Shown here: positions 34,500 through 43,544 of the stretch, one piece after another | How the letters are laid out: each line of letters begins with the position of its first letter | How positions within the stretch are numbered: the stretch's first letter is position 1 | Source of the DNA: Acinetobacter sp. ANC 3813 | GTDB taxonomy: Bacteria > Pseudomonadota > Gammaproteobacteria > Pseudomonadales > Moraxellaceae | Direction: 5' to 3' | NCBI RefSeq assembly: GCF_002135435.1 | Contig: NZ_NEGK01000019.1 | Coordinates: 1 to 51,139, forward strand | Length of the DNA: 51,139 bases | Made by a program: the position numbers and the translations under genes | Notes under the pieces: model-generated | Seen by the model: only the letters and a program-made list of their open reading frames with translations | Told to the model about the DNA's origin: nothing | Databases searched by the model: none

Positions 34500-35576
34500 C
34501 TAAATTTGGAATTGCATCGGCCGCTTGCCTAAAATCGATGCCGCCAGCGGCTGTTCATGGCGCAGCGATTCAATCATTTTTTCTAAGGCAATGTGCGCCA
34601 TATCGCCGCGTACACTGTGCTGATGGGTCATCGGCATATGTTCCAAACCTTTACGGCGCGTCGACAAAATTTTAATGTCCTGGTTGTTCACCACCCAGGT
34701 ATACACATTTACAGCTGGGCGCAGCGCTTTTAACAGCAGATTTGGAATCGGAAATTTGTAGCTGACACAGGTATAGACCCGTGACTCAAACGGCCCGACT
34801 GGGGTAATTAAACTGTTAAACACCATGCCTGAAGGCTCACCCCAGTGATATTCCACCAAGGTAATATTCGGCGCAATATAGCTGTCGCGGTGAACTTGCT
34901 CGGCGCCATGCGGATTAGTCAGCCAAGGCATCATGCCGACATCCGCCTCATGATCATGGTATTCCACCACCACTTTGCGCGCTTCAACGTCTATGGTGGC
35001 ATCCACCTGTTTACCAGACTCAGAACGGAACCAGCCTGCATGCACAAATATGGTATGGGTGACATCCATAATATTTTGCGCCACTGCGCCCATTTCTCCG
35101 TCGTAAGTACCTGCCATGTAATAGCTGACCCAGCCTGCGCGGTCATAAAATGGCAGTTTAAATACTTCAGGGCGTTCTGAAGGTGGCTTTTCACCCAAAT
35201 AGAGCCAAATCACACCATCCTGTTCACAGACATCAAAACTGCGCTGTTTAAACGGATGCGGCTTGTCAGGGAAAAATTTTCCATTCACACTGGGAATATG
35301 CGCGACATGGCCATCGCCCTGATAGGACCAGCCATGATAAGGGCATCGCACACAGCCATCTTTCATGCTGCCGGCAGACAGCGGCACACCGCGGTGTACG
35401 CATTGATCCAGCAATGCCGCAGCTTGACCATTCTTTTGCCTGAACAGCACAATATTTTTACCGTAAATAGTGGCGGCATAAGGCCGATCTGCTTGAAGCT
35501 CTTTTGATGTGCAGGCCACATACCATTCTTCCAGCAATCCTTGGGCCTCATCCCAAAATCGAGTTTTTTCACACAT
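34500..35576 (-). CDS. Rieske non-haem iron oxygenase, alpha subunit type
   Basis: 358 residues. Rieske cluster ligands C59, H61, C78 and H81 (CVHRG, CPYHGW). The catalytic domain has the mononuclear iron pattern AQNIMDVTHTIFVH with two histidines. Overall pattern is that of VanA-like demethylases and related Rieske hydroxylases acting on aromatic or other ring substrates. No reductase partner gene is adjacent, so electrons must come from elsewhere. Substrate unknown. It lies between the nucleosidase and the SLAC1/TDT gene, all on the same strand. Confidence 0.88.
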   Translation of the reverse strand: MCEKTRFWDEAQGLLEEWYVACTSKELQADRPYAATIYGKNIVLFRQKNGQAAALLDQCVHRGVPLSAGSMKDGCVRCPYHGWSYQGDGHVAHIPSVNGKFFPDKPHPFKQRSFDVCEQDGVIWLYLGEKPPSERPEVFKLPFYDRAGWVSYYMAGTYDGEMGAVAQNIMDVTHTIFVHAGWFRSESGKQVDATIDVEARKVVVEYHDHEADVGMMPWLTNPHGAEQVHRDSYIAPNITLVEYHWGEPSGMVFNSLITPVGPFESRVYTCVSYKFPIPNLLLKALRPAVNVYTWVVNNQDIKILSTRRKGLEHMPMTHQHSVRGDMAHIALEKMIESLRHEQPLAASILGKRPMQFQI

Positions 35577-35750
35577 CCTTTTTCCGCCTTAATTTTTTTA
35601 ATTAATTTTTTATTGATTATTTTCCTTGATCGGCAGCACACCGCACTGCCGAAATAATGCGCGTATTTTATCAGCTTCAAAAAAATGCTGAATAGCGTAC
35701 AAATTTTAAATTGTGCAAATTCGGTCAATACCTTGCTGTAATGACATAGC

Positions 35751-35800
35751 AAAAAGCCTGCTTTCAACTCAATATTCTAAAGAATATAAAAAATGCAGGC
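35751..35800 (-). terminator. Terminator of the SLAC1/TDT gene with nested hairpin
   Basis: GCCTGC (35756-35761) pairs with GCAGGC (35795-35800). Inside the loop, ATATTC (35772-35777) pairs with GAATAT (35782-35787). Read on the minus strand the outer stem ends in TTTTT. Confidence 0.6.
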
Positions 35801-35822
35801 CCTAGATGCAGCGATATTTCAA

Positions 35823-36962
35823 TTAATCGGCGCGCTGTTCCAAATATGCTTTTAAGCACGGTGAGAAGATCAGCTGCCCTTGATAAAAGCCTTTTAAGGT
35901 TTTGCTGAGCACTATGCCCCATAGCAGGGCCAGTACTGCTGCCAAAGTATAGGCACAGCCATAGACCGCAGGTAATTGCGTTTGCGCCGCCAAATTCAGC
36001 ACGGCAAGCGTAAATACCCCCAAGGGAAAGGTTAAGCCCCACCATCCTAAGTTAAAGGGCAAATCTGCAGCTGCATGTTTTAAAGAAGTCAGTACAGCAA
36101 TACCCAGCCACCAAAGCCCAAAACCAATCAGCATGAGTGCCGCTAGAAAACCAGCCTGCTGCAGAAATATACCCGTAGCGCCCCACGCGCTGTGCGCCAA
36201 AATCCGCGGCGCTTCCGCCCCTAAAAGCAGCAAGGCCAATGCCCCTGTACCAATAGGCCCTAGCGCCAGCCAGCTGCTGATGGCCATATCCTTAGACGGC
36301 AGCTGATGCAGCGCCAAACGCAGCATGAGAATGGTGAGTACAGCAAAAGCAGGTAACACAGAAATACCCCAAAGCACATAACAGCTCAGCAGAATATATA
36401 CGCTCTGCATACCTGCGGTCAGGTGCTGCAGCAGTAAAGCCCCTGATGCTGCAGCCACTTCACACGCCACAATAGGCAGCAGCCACACCGCTGTCATGCT
36501 GTGCAGTACATGCTGCTGGCGGCTATACATCAAAAATGGCACCGCCCATGCAATCACCAGCGCCATCAGCGCATCTGCATACCATAAATACTGCGCCAGC
36601 TTGAGCACAACCTCACCATACAGCGGCAAGCCGAATTTCAATAGGCCGTTAATGACTGCCGCCAGCGCCATAGGAATTGCACCTAAAAACATGCACATGA
36701 CGGGATGATTAAAAATCTGTTTTGCTTCCTGCGGGTACAGCAGCCAACGCGCCGCATACAATGCAGAAAACACCAAGAAGAGCAGAGTATTGAGATGCCA
36801 GAGCGATGCGCCCAGCTGCCACAGCAAATGTTTGGCAAATGGAAATTCAGGCAAAATCACCGCCAAAATGCCCGTGCCCATCACCACAGTGAACCAGTTT
36901 GGGGTAAAATGACGAATCAGATCCTGCTTTTGCGCCAGCTGATAAAATGGCTTTTTCATCAT
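35823..36962 (-). CDS. SLAC1/TDT family anion transporter (TehA/Ssu1/Mae1 type)
   Basis: 379 residues with 10 predicted membrane segments. It opens with the family signature HFTPNWFTVVMGTGILAV. Family members export sulfite (Ssu1), carry C4-dicarboxylates (Mae1), or are anion channels and tellurite-resistance proteins (TehA). The sulfonate operon 3 kb away releases sulfite, so sulfite export is an attractive but unproven idea. Two adjacent ATGs (36962, 36959) could start it. Confidence 0.82.
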   Translation of the reverse strand: MMKKPFYQLAQKQDLIRHFTPNWFTVVMGTGILAVILPEFPFAKHLLWQLGASLWHLNTLLFLVFSALYAARWLLYPQEAKQIFNHPVMCMFLGAIPMALAAVINGLLKFGLPLYGEVVLKLAQYLWYADALMALVIAWAVPFLMYSRQQHVLHSMTAVWLLPIVACEVAAASGALLLQHLTAGMQSVYILLSCYVLWGISVLPAFAVLTILMLRLALHQLPSKDMAISSWLALGPIGTGALALLLLGAEAPRILAHSAWGATGIFLQQAGFLAALMLIGFGLWWLGIAVLTSLKHAAADLPFNLGWWGLTFPLGVFTLAVLNLAAQTQLPAVYGCAYTLAAVLALLWGIVLSKTLKGFYQGQLIFSPCLKAYLEQRAD

Positions 36963-37043
36963 ATTCTGCTCTTCAAAAGTAATTCAGCTTATTTTAAAGC
37001 AGCATATTAATAAGTAAAACTGATTTATATTTGTTAAATATAT

Positions 37044-37074
37044 CAATATTAATTATTTAAAAATAAAAATATTG
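37044..37074. promoter_or_regulatory. Inverted repeat between the SLAC1/TDT gene and ribF
   Basis: CAATATT (37044-37050) and AATATTG (37068-37074) within a very AT-rich stretch in the divergent promoter region. It could be an operator, but AT-richness makes chance more likely. Confidence 0.25.
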
Positions 37075-37156
37075 AGTAAAAACACAACAGCAAGACGAAA
37101 CTGTGAGATTATGGCAATATATAGCCCTTACAAATTTTCAACGTATTAATTCGCCC

Positions 37157-38158
37157 ATGAAGCTGCTCCGCCTGAATGCTTTAGCGCCTGATTTTCAATT
37201 ACCCAAAACTGCTGTGACCATTGGCAATTTTGATGGGGTGCATTTGGGTCATCAAGCCATGATCAGCCAGCTTCAGGCCCTTGCGCAGCAGCAGAATTTA
37301 AAAACGGCGGTAATGATTTTTGAACCGCAGCCGCTGGAATATTTCAAAGGCTACGAAGCGCCGCCGCGCATCAGCTCATTGCGTGAAAAAGTCGAATACC
37401 TCAGTGAACTGGGTGTGGACTACATTGTCGTCGCCAAATTTGATAATGCTTTTCGCAGCCTCAGTGCCGAAGAATTTGCTGAAATTTTAAAAACAAAACT
37501 CAATACGCAAAGCCTCGTACTCGGCGAAGATCATCATTTTGGCAAAAACCGCCAAGGCAACAGCGCGTTTTTACGCAGCTACGGTTTTCATGTTGAAGAT
37601 CTGCAAAACATTGAAGTCAATGGCGAACGCGTCAGTTCAACCCTCCTCCGTAAAACCTTACAGGAAGGTGATTTGGCGCATGCCGCTAAACTCTTAGGCC
37701 GTCCTTACAGCATTACTGGCCGCGTGCAATACGGCGACCAGATTGGCCGCACCATTAATTTCCCAACCATCAATGTGCGCCTGAACCGCCACAAGCCTTG
37801 CCTGCACGGCATTTACGGCGTTGAAGTCATCTGCGAAACCCTGTCTTTAAAAGACAAAGTGCAAAACGAATGTTCAGATAAAAACGGCATTGCCGGCTAT
37901 GCGCCAAGCGCGCTTTTTGGCGCAGGCCATGTCGGTACCCGCCCTGCCATTGCGCAGGAACATCCCGAATGGCGATTAGAAGTACATTTTCCTGATGTTT
38001 CTGCTAATCTGTATGGCCTGTTAATGCGGGTCACGTTCTTAAACTATTTACACGGCGAAAAGAACTACCCTTCGCTTGAAGCCTTAAAAGCTGGAATTGA
38101 TGATGATGTGGAGAAACTGCTTGAGTTTCGTCAGAATCATCCCCAATTTCCCTTTTAA
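37157..38158 (+). CDS. ribF: Bifunctional riboflavin kinase/FAD synthetase RibF
   Basis: Makes FMN then FAD. 333 residues from ATG 37157 (MKLLRLNALAPDFQLPKTAV, the family start); the frame is open upstream but unlikely, and no strong Shine-Dalgarno is visible. FAD-synthetase nucleotidyltransferase motif TIGNFDGVHLGHQAM is at about 25-40. The kinase domain spans about 185-330 (GRTINFPTINV). Leads the ribF-ileS-lspA-fkpB cluster. Confidence 0.96.
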   Translation: MKLLRLNALAPDFQLPKTAVTIGNFDGVHLGHQAMISQLQALAQQQNLKTAVMIFEPQPLEYFKGYEAPPRISSLREKVEYLSELGVDYIVVAKFDNAFRSLSAEEFAEILKTKLNTQSLVLGEDHHFGKNRQGNSAFLRSYGFHVEDLQNIEVNGERVSSTLLRKTLQEGDLAHAAKLLGRPYSITGRVQYGDQIGRTINFPTINVRLNRHKPCLHGIYGVEVICETLSLKDKVQNECSDKNGIAGYAPSALFGAGHVGTRPAIAQEHPEWRLEVHFPDVSANLYGLLMRVTFLNYLHGEKNYPSLEALKAGIDDDVEKLLEFRQNHPQFPF

Positions 38159-38222
38159 TATCCCAAATTTTTTATGTAAAACGCGTCAGTCAAACAGCTG
38201 ATTAAATTGGAAGACAACTTGC

Positions 38223-41069
38223 ATGAGCGATAAGCAAACTCCTGAAAATGCAGTGGATTATAAAGCCACGCTAAACCTCCCAGGTACTGAATTTGCAATG
38301 AAAGCAAATCTCGCAGTACGTGAAGCGAAATGGTTGGAAGAGTGGTATGCCGACAACATTTATCAGCAGATTCGTGCGTCGCGTATTGGCAAGAAAAAAT
38401 ATGTGCTTCATGACGGCCCTCCATACGCAAATGGTCAAATTCACTTGGGCCATGCCGTTAACAAAGTTCTCAAAGACATCATCATTAAAAGCCGTGTGAT
38501 GGATGGTTTTGATGCCCCGTATGTACCGGGCTGGGACTGTCACGGCTTACCGATTGAACTGAAAGTCGAAGAAAAAGTCGGTAAAGTGGGCGTGAAAGTG
38601 GATGCTTCTACTTTCCGTAAAGCATGCCGTGAATATGCCTACACTCAAGTTGAACTGCAAAAGAAAGACTTCGTGCGTATGGGCGTGTTTGGTGATTGGG
38701 ACAACCCATACCTGACCATGAACTTCAAGCAGGAAGCGGACATTGTGCGCTCACTAGGCGCGATTGCTAAAGCGGGCCATATTGAGCCGGGCTTAAAACC
38801 TGTGAACTGGTGTCTGGACTGCGGTTCAGCATTGGCTGAAGCGGAAGTTGAATACGAAGATAAAAAATCTGACGCGATTGATGTTGGCTTTACCGTTGTA
38901 GATCTTGCCGATTTATCTGCACGTTTAGGTGTAGAGGTTAAAAACTCAACTGACATCGTGATCTGGACAACCACGCCGTGGACATTGCCTGCCAACCAAG
39001 CGGTTGCCCTGCATGCAGACATTGAATACCAATTGGTTCAAGCAACTGGTGAAAATAAAGCTGCGCAAAATCTGATTTTAGCCAAAGATCTGGTTCAGTC
39101 TGCAACTGAACGCTACGGCTTTGCAGCGTTTACCGTTCTGGCTGATTTTGCTGGCGCAAAACTTGAAAACTTAGTGCTGCAGCATCCGCTGATTACTGAT
39201 CGCCAAGTGCCAGTAATTTTGGGTGAGCACGTGATTGCTACCAGCGGTACTGGTGCGGTACATACTGCGCCCGGCCATGGTGTGGACGACTATAAAGTTG
39301 GCCTGCAGTACAACCTGAAAGTGGATAATCCAGTGGGCGGCAACGGCGTATATTTGCCAACTGCGCCAATCTTTGCCGGCGAACACATTTACAAAGCCAA
39401 TCCTCAAATTATTGCTGCCTTGTCTGAAAGCAATAAGCTTTGGGCGCATGTGCCAATCAAGCATAGCTACCCGCATTGCTGGCGCCATAAAACGCCAATT
39501 ATCTTCCGTGCGACGCCGCAATGGTTCATCAGCATGGATGCGCAAGGCTTGCGTAATCAAGCGCTGAATGCGATTGAAAATGACATCAGCTTTGTGCCGG
39601 ATTGGGGTAAAAACCGTATTCAATCAATGATTGAAGGCCGTCCAGACTGGTGTATCTCACGCCAGCGTACTTGGGGCGTGCCAATTCCATTCTTCGTGCA
39701 TAAAGACACGAACGAACTGCACCCGCGCACACCTGAACTCATCGAAGAAGTTGCAAAACTGATCGAACAGGAAGGTATTGATGGCTGGTATAACCGCGAT
39801 GCAGCAGCGTTTATTGGCGATGATGCAGAGTGCTATAACGCAGTGCGTGACACCCTAGATGTATGGTTTGACTCAGGTACAACACACTTTGCAGTGCTTC
39901 GCGAACGCGAAGAATTGACTGATCCAGCCGATTTGTACCTTGAAGGTTCAGATCAGCACCGCGGCTGGTTCCAGTCTTCATTGCTGACGTCTATTGCCAT
40001 CAATGAACGCGCGCCATACAAAGGCTTATTGACTCACGGTTTTGTGGTGGATGAAAAAGGCCGTAAAATGTCGAAATCCATCGGCAACGTGATCACTCCG
40101 CAAGACATCATTAAAGATATGGGTGCAGACGGCTTACGTTTCTGGATCGCATCTGCGGATTACCGCTATGAAATGACCGCAGGTAAAGAAATCTTTAGCC
40201 GTGCATCTGACGGTTACCGCCGTATCCGTAACACGCTGCGTTTCTTGCTGGCAAACTTGAATGGTTTCAAACCTTCGACTGATGCGCTTCCTGTGGATCA
40301 ATTGATTGCGCTTGATCAATACATCTTGCAGCGTGCTGCAGACGTGCAAAAAACTATTCAGCAAGCTTATGAAGATATGAACTTCCATATCGTGACCAAT
40401 GCTTTGACCAACTTCTGTATTAACGACTTGGGCGGTTTCTACTTAGACATCATCAAAGACCGTCAATACACCACCAAAGCGGACTCTGCAGCGCGCCATT
40501 CTGCGCAGACTGCACTGTATCACTTGGTACAAGCATTCGTGCGCTGGATGTCGCCAATCTTAAGCTTCACGGCTCAAGAAGCGTGGCCGCTGATTCCTGA
40601 ACAATCAGAGAAATACGTATTTACAGCAGAATGGTATGACATTCCTGTGGCTTCAACTGCCAATGCAGTGTCTGAAGCAGAATGGCAAACCCTGATTTCT
40701 GTAAAATCTGCAGTGAACAAATTCATTGAAGCTGCGCGTACAGCGAAAACTGTAGGTTCAAACCTGTCTGCAAAAGTTGAGCTTTGGGCATCAAGCGAGC
40801 TGAAAACAGTTCTAGATAAATTGGGCGATGAACTTCGTTTTGTCCTGATTACATCTCAAGTGATTGTGAATGACTTTGATGCAGCGCAAGGTGAAGCGTC
40901 TGATCTGGAAGGCTTGAACGTTAAAGTTTCTGCTGCAGACGGCGAAAAATGCGCGCGCTGCTGGCATGTGCTTCCTGATGTGAATACACATCACGAACAT
41001 CCAGGTCTTTGTTCTCGTTGTATTATTAACCTTCCTACAGGTCAAGGCGAAGAGAGAAAATATGCCTAA
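38223..41069 (+). CDS. ileS: Isoleucyl-tRNA synthetase
   Basis: 948 residues, class I synthetase. HIGH-type motif HLGH (GQIHLGHAVNK) near residue 70, KMSKS motif (GRKMSKSIGN) near 615, editing domain in between, and a C-terminal zinc finger (CARCWHVLPD and CSRC). GGAAG precedes the ATG. Follows ribF by 64 bp; lspA starts inside its last codons. Confidence 0.98.
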   Translation: MSDKQTPENAVDYKATLNLPGTEFAMKANLAVREAKWLEEWYADNIYQQIRASRIGKKKYVLHDGPPYANGQIHLGHAVNKVLKDIIIKSRVMDGFDAPYVPGWDCHGLPIELKVEEKVGKVGVKVDASTFRKACREYAYTQVELQKKDFVRMGVFGDWDNPYLTMNFKQEADIVRSLGAIAKAGHIEPGLKPVNWCLDCGSALAEAEVEYEDKKSDAIDVGFTVVDLADLSARLGVEVKNSTDIVIWTTTPWTLPANQAVALHADIEYQLVQATGENKAAQNLILAKDLVQSATERYGFAAFTVLADFAGAKLENLVLQHPLITDRQVPVILGEHVIATSGTGAVHTAPGHGVDDYKVGLQYNLKVDNPVGGNGVYLPTAPIFAGEHIYKANPQIIAALSESNKLWAHVPIKHSYPHCWRHKTPIIFRATPQWFISMDAQGLRNQALNAIENDISFVPDWGKNRIQSMIEGRPDWCISRQRTWGVPIPFFVHKDTNELHPRTPELIEEVAKLIEQEGIDGWYNRDAAAFIGDDAECYNAVRDTLDVWFDSGTTHFAVLREREELTDPADLYLEGSDQHRGWFQSSLLTSIAINERAPYKGLLTHGFVVDEKGRKMSKSIGNVITPQDIIKDMGADGLRFWIASADYRYEMTAGKEIFSRASDGYRRIRNTLRFLLANLNGFKPSTDALPVDQLIALDQYILQRAADVQKTIQQAYEDMNFHIVTNALTNFCINDLGGFYLDIIKDRQYTTKADSAARHSAQTALYHLVQAFVRWMSPILSFTAQEAWPLIPEQSEKYVFTAEWYDIPVASTANAVSEAEWQTLISVKSAVNKFIEAARTAKTVGSNLSAKVELWASSELKTVLDKLGDELRFVLITSQVIVNDFDAAQGEASDLEGLNVKVSAADGEKCARCWHVLPDVNTHHEHPGLCSRCIINLPTGQGEERKYA

Positions 41070-41598
41070 TCCGCAAGAAAAAAAGGGCTTATTCCAATTT
41101 TACCCGCACAATTTAGTGTGGGTCGGTTTATCCATTGTGGCCATCATCTTAGATCAATGGACCAAATGGATTGCGAGCACGCATCTGAATTATGCAGATC
41201 CTGTGCCTGTAATGCCTTTTTTAAATTGGACACTGCTGCATAACTATGGCGCAGCGTTCAGTTTCTTGTCCGACGCCGGCGGATGGCAGCGTTATTTCTT
41301 TACCTCACTGGCAGGTTTAGTGTCTGTAATTTTTGTATTTTGGCTGATGCGCATGCCAAAAACCGTGAAAGTGCTGCCGATCGCGATTGCCTTAATTTTA
41401 GGCGGCGCAATTGGCAACTTAATTGACCGCGTCGCTTTAGGCTATGTGGTCGATTTTATTCATGTGTACTACAACAACAGCCACTTCCCTGCTTTTAATA
41501 TTGCAGACAGCGCCATTACTCTTGGCACTATTTTATTGTTGATCGATACCTTCTTCTTAGAGAAGCAGCGTATTCAGCGTGCGGAAGCGCAAAAATGA
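41062..41598 (+). CDS. lspA: Lipoprotein signal peptidase LspA
   Basis: Aspartyl protease that cleaves prolipoproteins (including those listed here) in the inner membrane. 178 residues, four membrane segments. Catalytic aspartates lie in NLIDRVALGYVVDFI and FNIADSAI. Overlaps the ileS end by 8 nt and the next start by 4 nt, indicating translational coupling. Confidence 0.97.
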   Translation: MPNPQEKKGLFQFYPHNLVWVGLSIVAIILDQWTKWIASTHLNYADPVPVMPFLNWTLLHNYGAAFSFLSDAGGWQRYFFTSLAGLVSVIFVFWLMRMPKTVKVLPIAIALILGGAIGNLIDRVALGYVVDFIHVYYNNSHFPAFNIADSAITLGTILLLIDTFFLEKQRIQRAEAQK

Positions 41599-42077
41599 CT
41601 GAAATAATTAATCCCAGCGAAGAAACCCGCATCGAAGGCGGTTCTAAAGTGGATCTACACTTTTCTGTGGCCATTGAAAATGGCGTAGAAATTGACAATA
41701 CCCGCAGCCGTGCTGAACCTGTCAGCTTGGTGATGGGCGATGGCAGCTTATTGCCAGGCTTTGAAAAGGCGCTATTTGGCTTGCGCGCTGGCGACCGCCG
41801 CACAGTCAGCCTACCGCCTGAAGATGCTTTTGGTCCTTGGAATCCAGAAAACGTACAGAAGTTTGATACCGTTAAATTTGATCCTGCACCGGTGGTCGGC
41901 CACATGATCGAATTTGAAGACAAAGCCAAACAAAGCTTGTTTGGTGTGATTCAAACTGTCGGTGAAGACATTACTGAAGTGGATTTCAACCATCCGCTTG
42001 CCGGCAAAAACATTACTTTTGAAGTCGAAATCTTCAAAGTGACGCCTGCTGGCCAGCAAGGCGTGAAAATCATGTAA
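41595..42077 (+). CDS. fkpB: FKBP-type peptidyl-prolyl isomerase FkpB (SlpA-like)
   Basis: 160 residues. FKBP/SlyD-like motifs: VSLVMGDGSLLPGFEKALFGLRAGDRRTVSLPPEDAFG, then the insert-in-flap region ending in a beta-sheet (ITFEVEIFKVTP). Last gene of ribF-ileS-lspA-fkpB; in E. coli ispH follows fkpB, but here a terminator and an FMN reductase gene follow. Confidence 0.93.
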   Translation: MTEIINPSEETRIEGGSKVDLHFSVAIENGVEIDNTRSRAEPVSLVMGDGSLLPGFEKALFGLRAGDRRTVSLPPEDAFGPWNPENVQKFDTVKFDPAPVVGHMIEFEDKAKQSLFGVIQTVGEDITEVDFNHPLAGKNITFEVEIFKVTPAGQQGVKIM

Positions 42078-42092
42078 TTCCTGCTTCACACT

Positions 42093-42117
42093 AAAAAGCC
42101 CTTAAAGGGCTTTTTTT
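42093..42117 (+). terminator. Terminator of the ribF-ileS-lspA-fkpB operon
   Basis: AAAAAGCCC, loop TTAAA, GGGCTTTTT with T-run. Closes the operon. Confidence 0.88.
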
Positions 42118-42240
42118 ATGCCTAAATGCCAGCCGCATGCCTCGGATACAATTTGCTTATAGGCACAGCAGCATAAACATCTTAATTTAAACACAGCAGC
42201 GTAAAGAACAACTTATATAACCAATAAACACGGAATCATT

Positions 42241-42780
42241 ATGAAAATATATATTATTGTCGGCAGTGTGCGTGAAGGCCGCACAGCGATTAAAGTCGCC
42301 AATTGGGTGCAGCAATCCATTGAAAGTTATGGCTTCAATACAGTTCAAAGTGAAATTGTCGATCTAAAAGCATGGAATTTGCCATTTTTTTCAGGTGCGC
42401 ATCCCCCGCTGACTGGCATTTATGATCAGCCAAAACAGCAGGAATGGGCAGATAAAATCTCCCATGCCGATGCTATTATTTTTATCAGCCCCGAATATAA
42501 CCACGGCTACAGCCCTGCACTGAAAAATGCATTGGACTATATTGGCAAAGAATGGTCAGGAAAACCGGCAGCCTATATCAGTTATGGTGGCACCAATGGT
42601 TCACGCTCTATAGACCAGATCCGCCAAGTTGCAACTCAGCTGGGCCTAATTGACAGCAATGCTGTGATTGAAATCCGTGATATTTTTGCCCGAAATTCTG
42701 CGGAACAGTTCGAGGCCAACAGCTTTGATGAGCAAGCTTTGAAAGCAGCCGTCGATAAGCTGATCCAATATGTGCAATAG
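42241..42780 (+). CDS. NADPH-dependent FMN reductase family protein
   Basis: 179 residues, flavodoxin-like fold. Phosphate-binding loop GSVREGR and SPEYNHGYSPALKNALDYI are family hallmarks. It may reduce free flavin or quinones. It could supply FMNH2 to SsuD, whose operon lacks ssuE, but this is only a possibility. Its stop codon lies 2 bp before a GacA-type box for a small RNA. Confidence 0.88.
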   Translation: MKIYIIVGSVREGRTAIKVANWVQQSIESYGFNTVQSEIVDLKAWNLPFFSGAHPPLTGIYDQPKQQEWADKISHADAIIFISPEYNHGYSPALKNALDYIGKEWSGKPAAYISYGGTNGSRSIDQIRQVATQLGLIDSNAVIEIRDIFARNSAEQFEANSFDEQALKAAVDKLIQYVQ

Positions 42781-42782
42781 GC

Positions 42783-42800
42783 TGTAATCCTAAGCTTACA
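42783..42800 (+). promoter_or_regulatory. GacA-type box of sRNA A
   Basis: TGTAATCCTAAGCTTACA, one mismatch from TGTAAG-N6-CTTACA. A -10 element TATTAT (42845-42850) and a -35-like TTTTCA (42822-42827) follow. The box ends 44 bp before the -10. Confidence 0.75.
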
Positions 42801-42856
42801 ATGAATGGGGAAAATCGCCACTTTTCACTTATTCATAGTTTACTTATTATGAGAAT

Positions 42857-42991
42857 CATCAGGAGACAGGAAGTCTCTGAAGCTTAAAACAACAATAATA
42901 AGCAATCAAACGCAGGAAGCGTACGGTACGACAGGAGTTATACCGCGGAACTGAATTTAAAGAAGCCCCGACAGGATGTCGGGGCTTTTTT
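42857..42991 (+). ncRNA. RsmX/CsrB-type small RNA, copy A
   Basis: Predicted to sequester CsrA/RsmA. Four hairpins show AGGA in the loop: GAGAC-AGGAA-GTCTC (42863-42877), CGC-AGGAA-GCG (42911-42921), GGTACGACAGGAGTTATACC (42925-42944) with AGGA in the inner loop, and the terminator GCCCCGAC-AGGAT-GTCGGGGC (42965-42985). Linkers are A-rich (AAAACAACAATAATAAG). Six GGA triplets in about 135 nt. No protein frame fits. The 5' end is estimated from the promoter. Also serves as terminator for the convergent minus-strand gene. Confidence 0.8.
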
Positions 42992-43400
42992 AATGATGCT
43001 TACATAATCCACGAAAAACTTTTGAGTTATCCATATATGTAAACGGCTTATTATTACCTTCTTCAAATTCTGCAATGTTAAGTGCATAAAGATTACTGCC
43101 AACACCAGCACCTTCATGAATTTTCAGATAGCCAACTGCCTTAAAACTATTATTTAACGAACCTAAGTCGATCACAATCGGAGCATTAACATAGTCATTT
43201 TGGAGTATTCCACTCACCCTACCACTTATTCGATCTACATAAAATCTTTCATTGATATAGTGTTTTTTTATGGAATCATGAATACTAGAATCATCCGACA
43301 TTTCATGAATAATGCATTCATAATTAGATAAAGTATAAGCACTACTCTGAACAGAACAAATTGTCATAAATATAGCTATTAAAAAACTTTTAAATTTCAT
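42990..43400 (-). CDS. Secreted hypothetical protein, 136 aa
   Basis: N-terminal signal peptide (MKFKSFLIAIFMTICSVQSSA, cut before YTLS). The mature part of about 115 residues is rich in S, N, D and Y with two cysteines (ECIIHE near the start, GLCKHH at the end), which could form a disulfide. Base composition is AT-richer than the housekeeping genes. No family recognised. Its 3' end touches the terminator of sRNA A. Confidence 0.7.
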   Translation of the reverse strand: MKFKSFLIAIFMTICSVQSSAYTLSNYECIIHEMSDDSSIHDSIKKHYINERFYVDRISGRVSGILQNDYVNAPIVIDLGSLNNSFKAVGYLKIHEGAGVGSNLYALNIAEFEEGNNKPFTYMDNSKVFRGLCKHH

Positions 43401-43485
43401 TCTTATTTATGCACTTACCTTATGTCATTACTTCAACTATATCAGCATTCTTCTCGTAATTAATTAAAGGTACATTTCAGATAAT

Positions 43486-43518
43486 TTGAGCCCTTAACGC
43501 AAAACGTTAAAGGCTCAA
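43486..43518 (-). terminator. Hairpin after the M20 peptidase gene
   Basis: TTGAGCC (43486-43492) and TTAACG pair with CGTTAA and GGCTCAA (43512-43518) around CAAAA, a 13-bp stem with one C/A bulge pair. No strong T-run, so termination is less certain. Confidence 0.55.
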
Positions 43519-43544
43519 TGTTTCACAGCAGGTGTTCTACTGTC

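Noticed and set aside
42241..42780. FMN reductase gene as ssuE
   Set aside because: The family is right, but it lies 9 kb from the ssu genes with a different start motif and no shared regulation; only a loose functional link can be suggested.
42990..43400. Secreted 136-residue protein as a toxin or bacteriocin
   Set aside because: A signal peptide and two cysteines are not enough; no immunity gene or export system is nearby.
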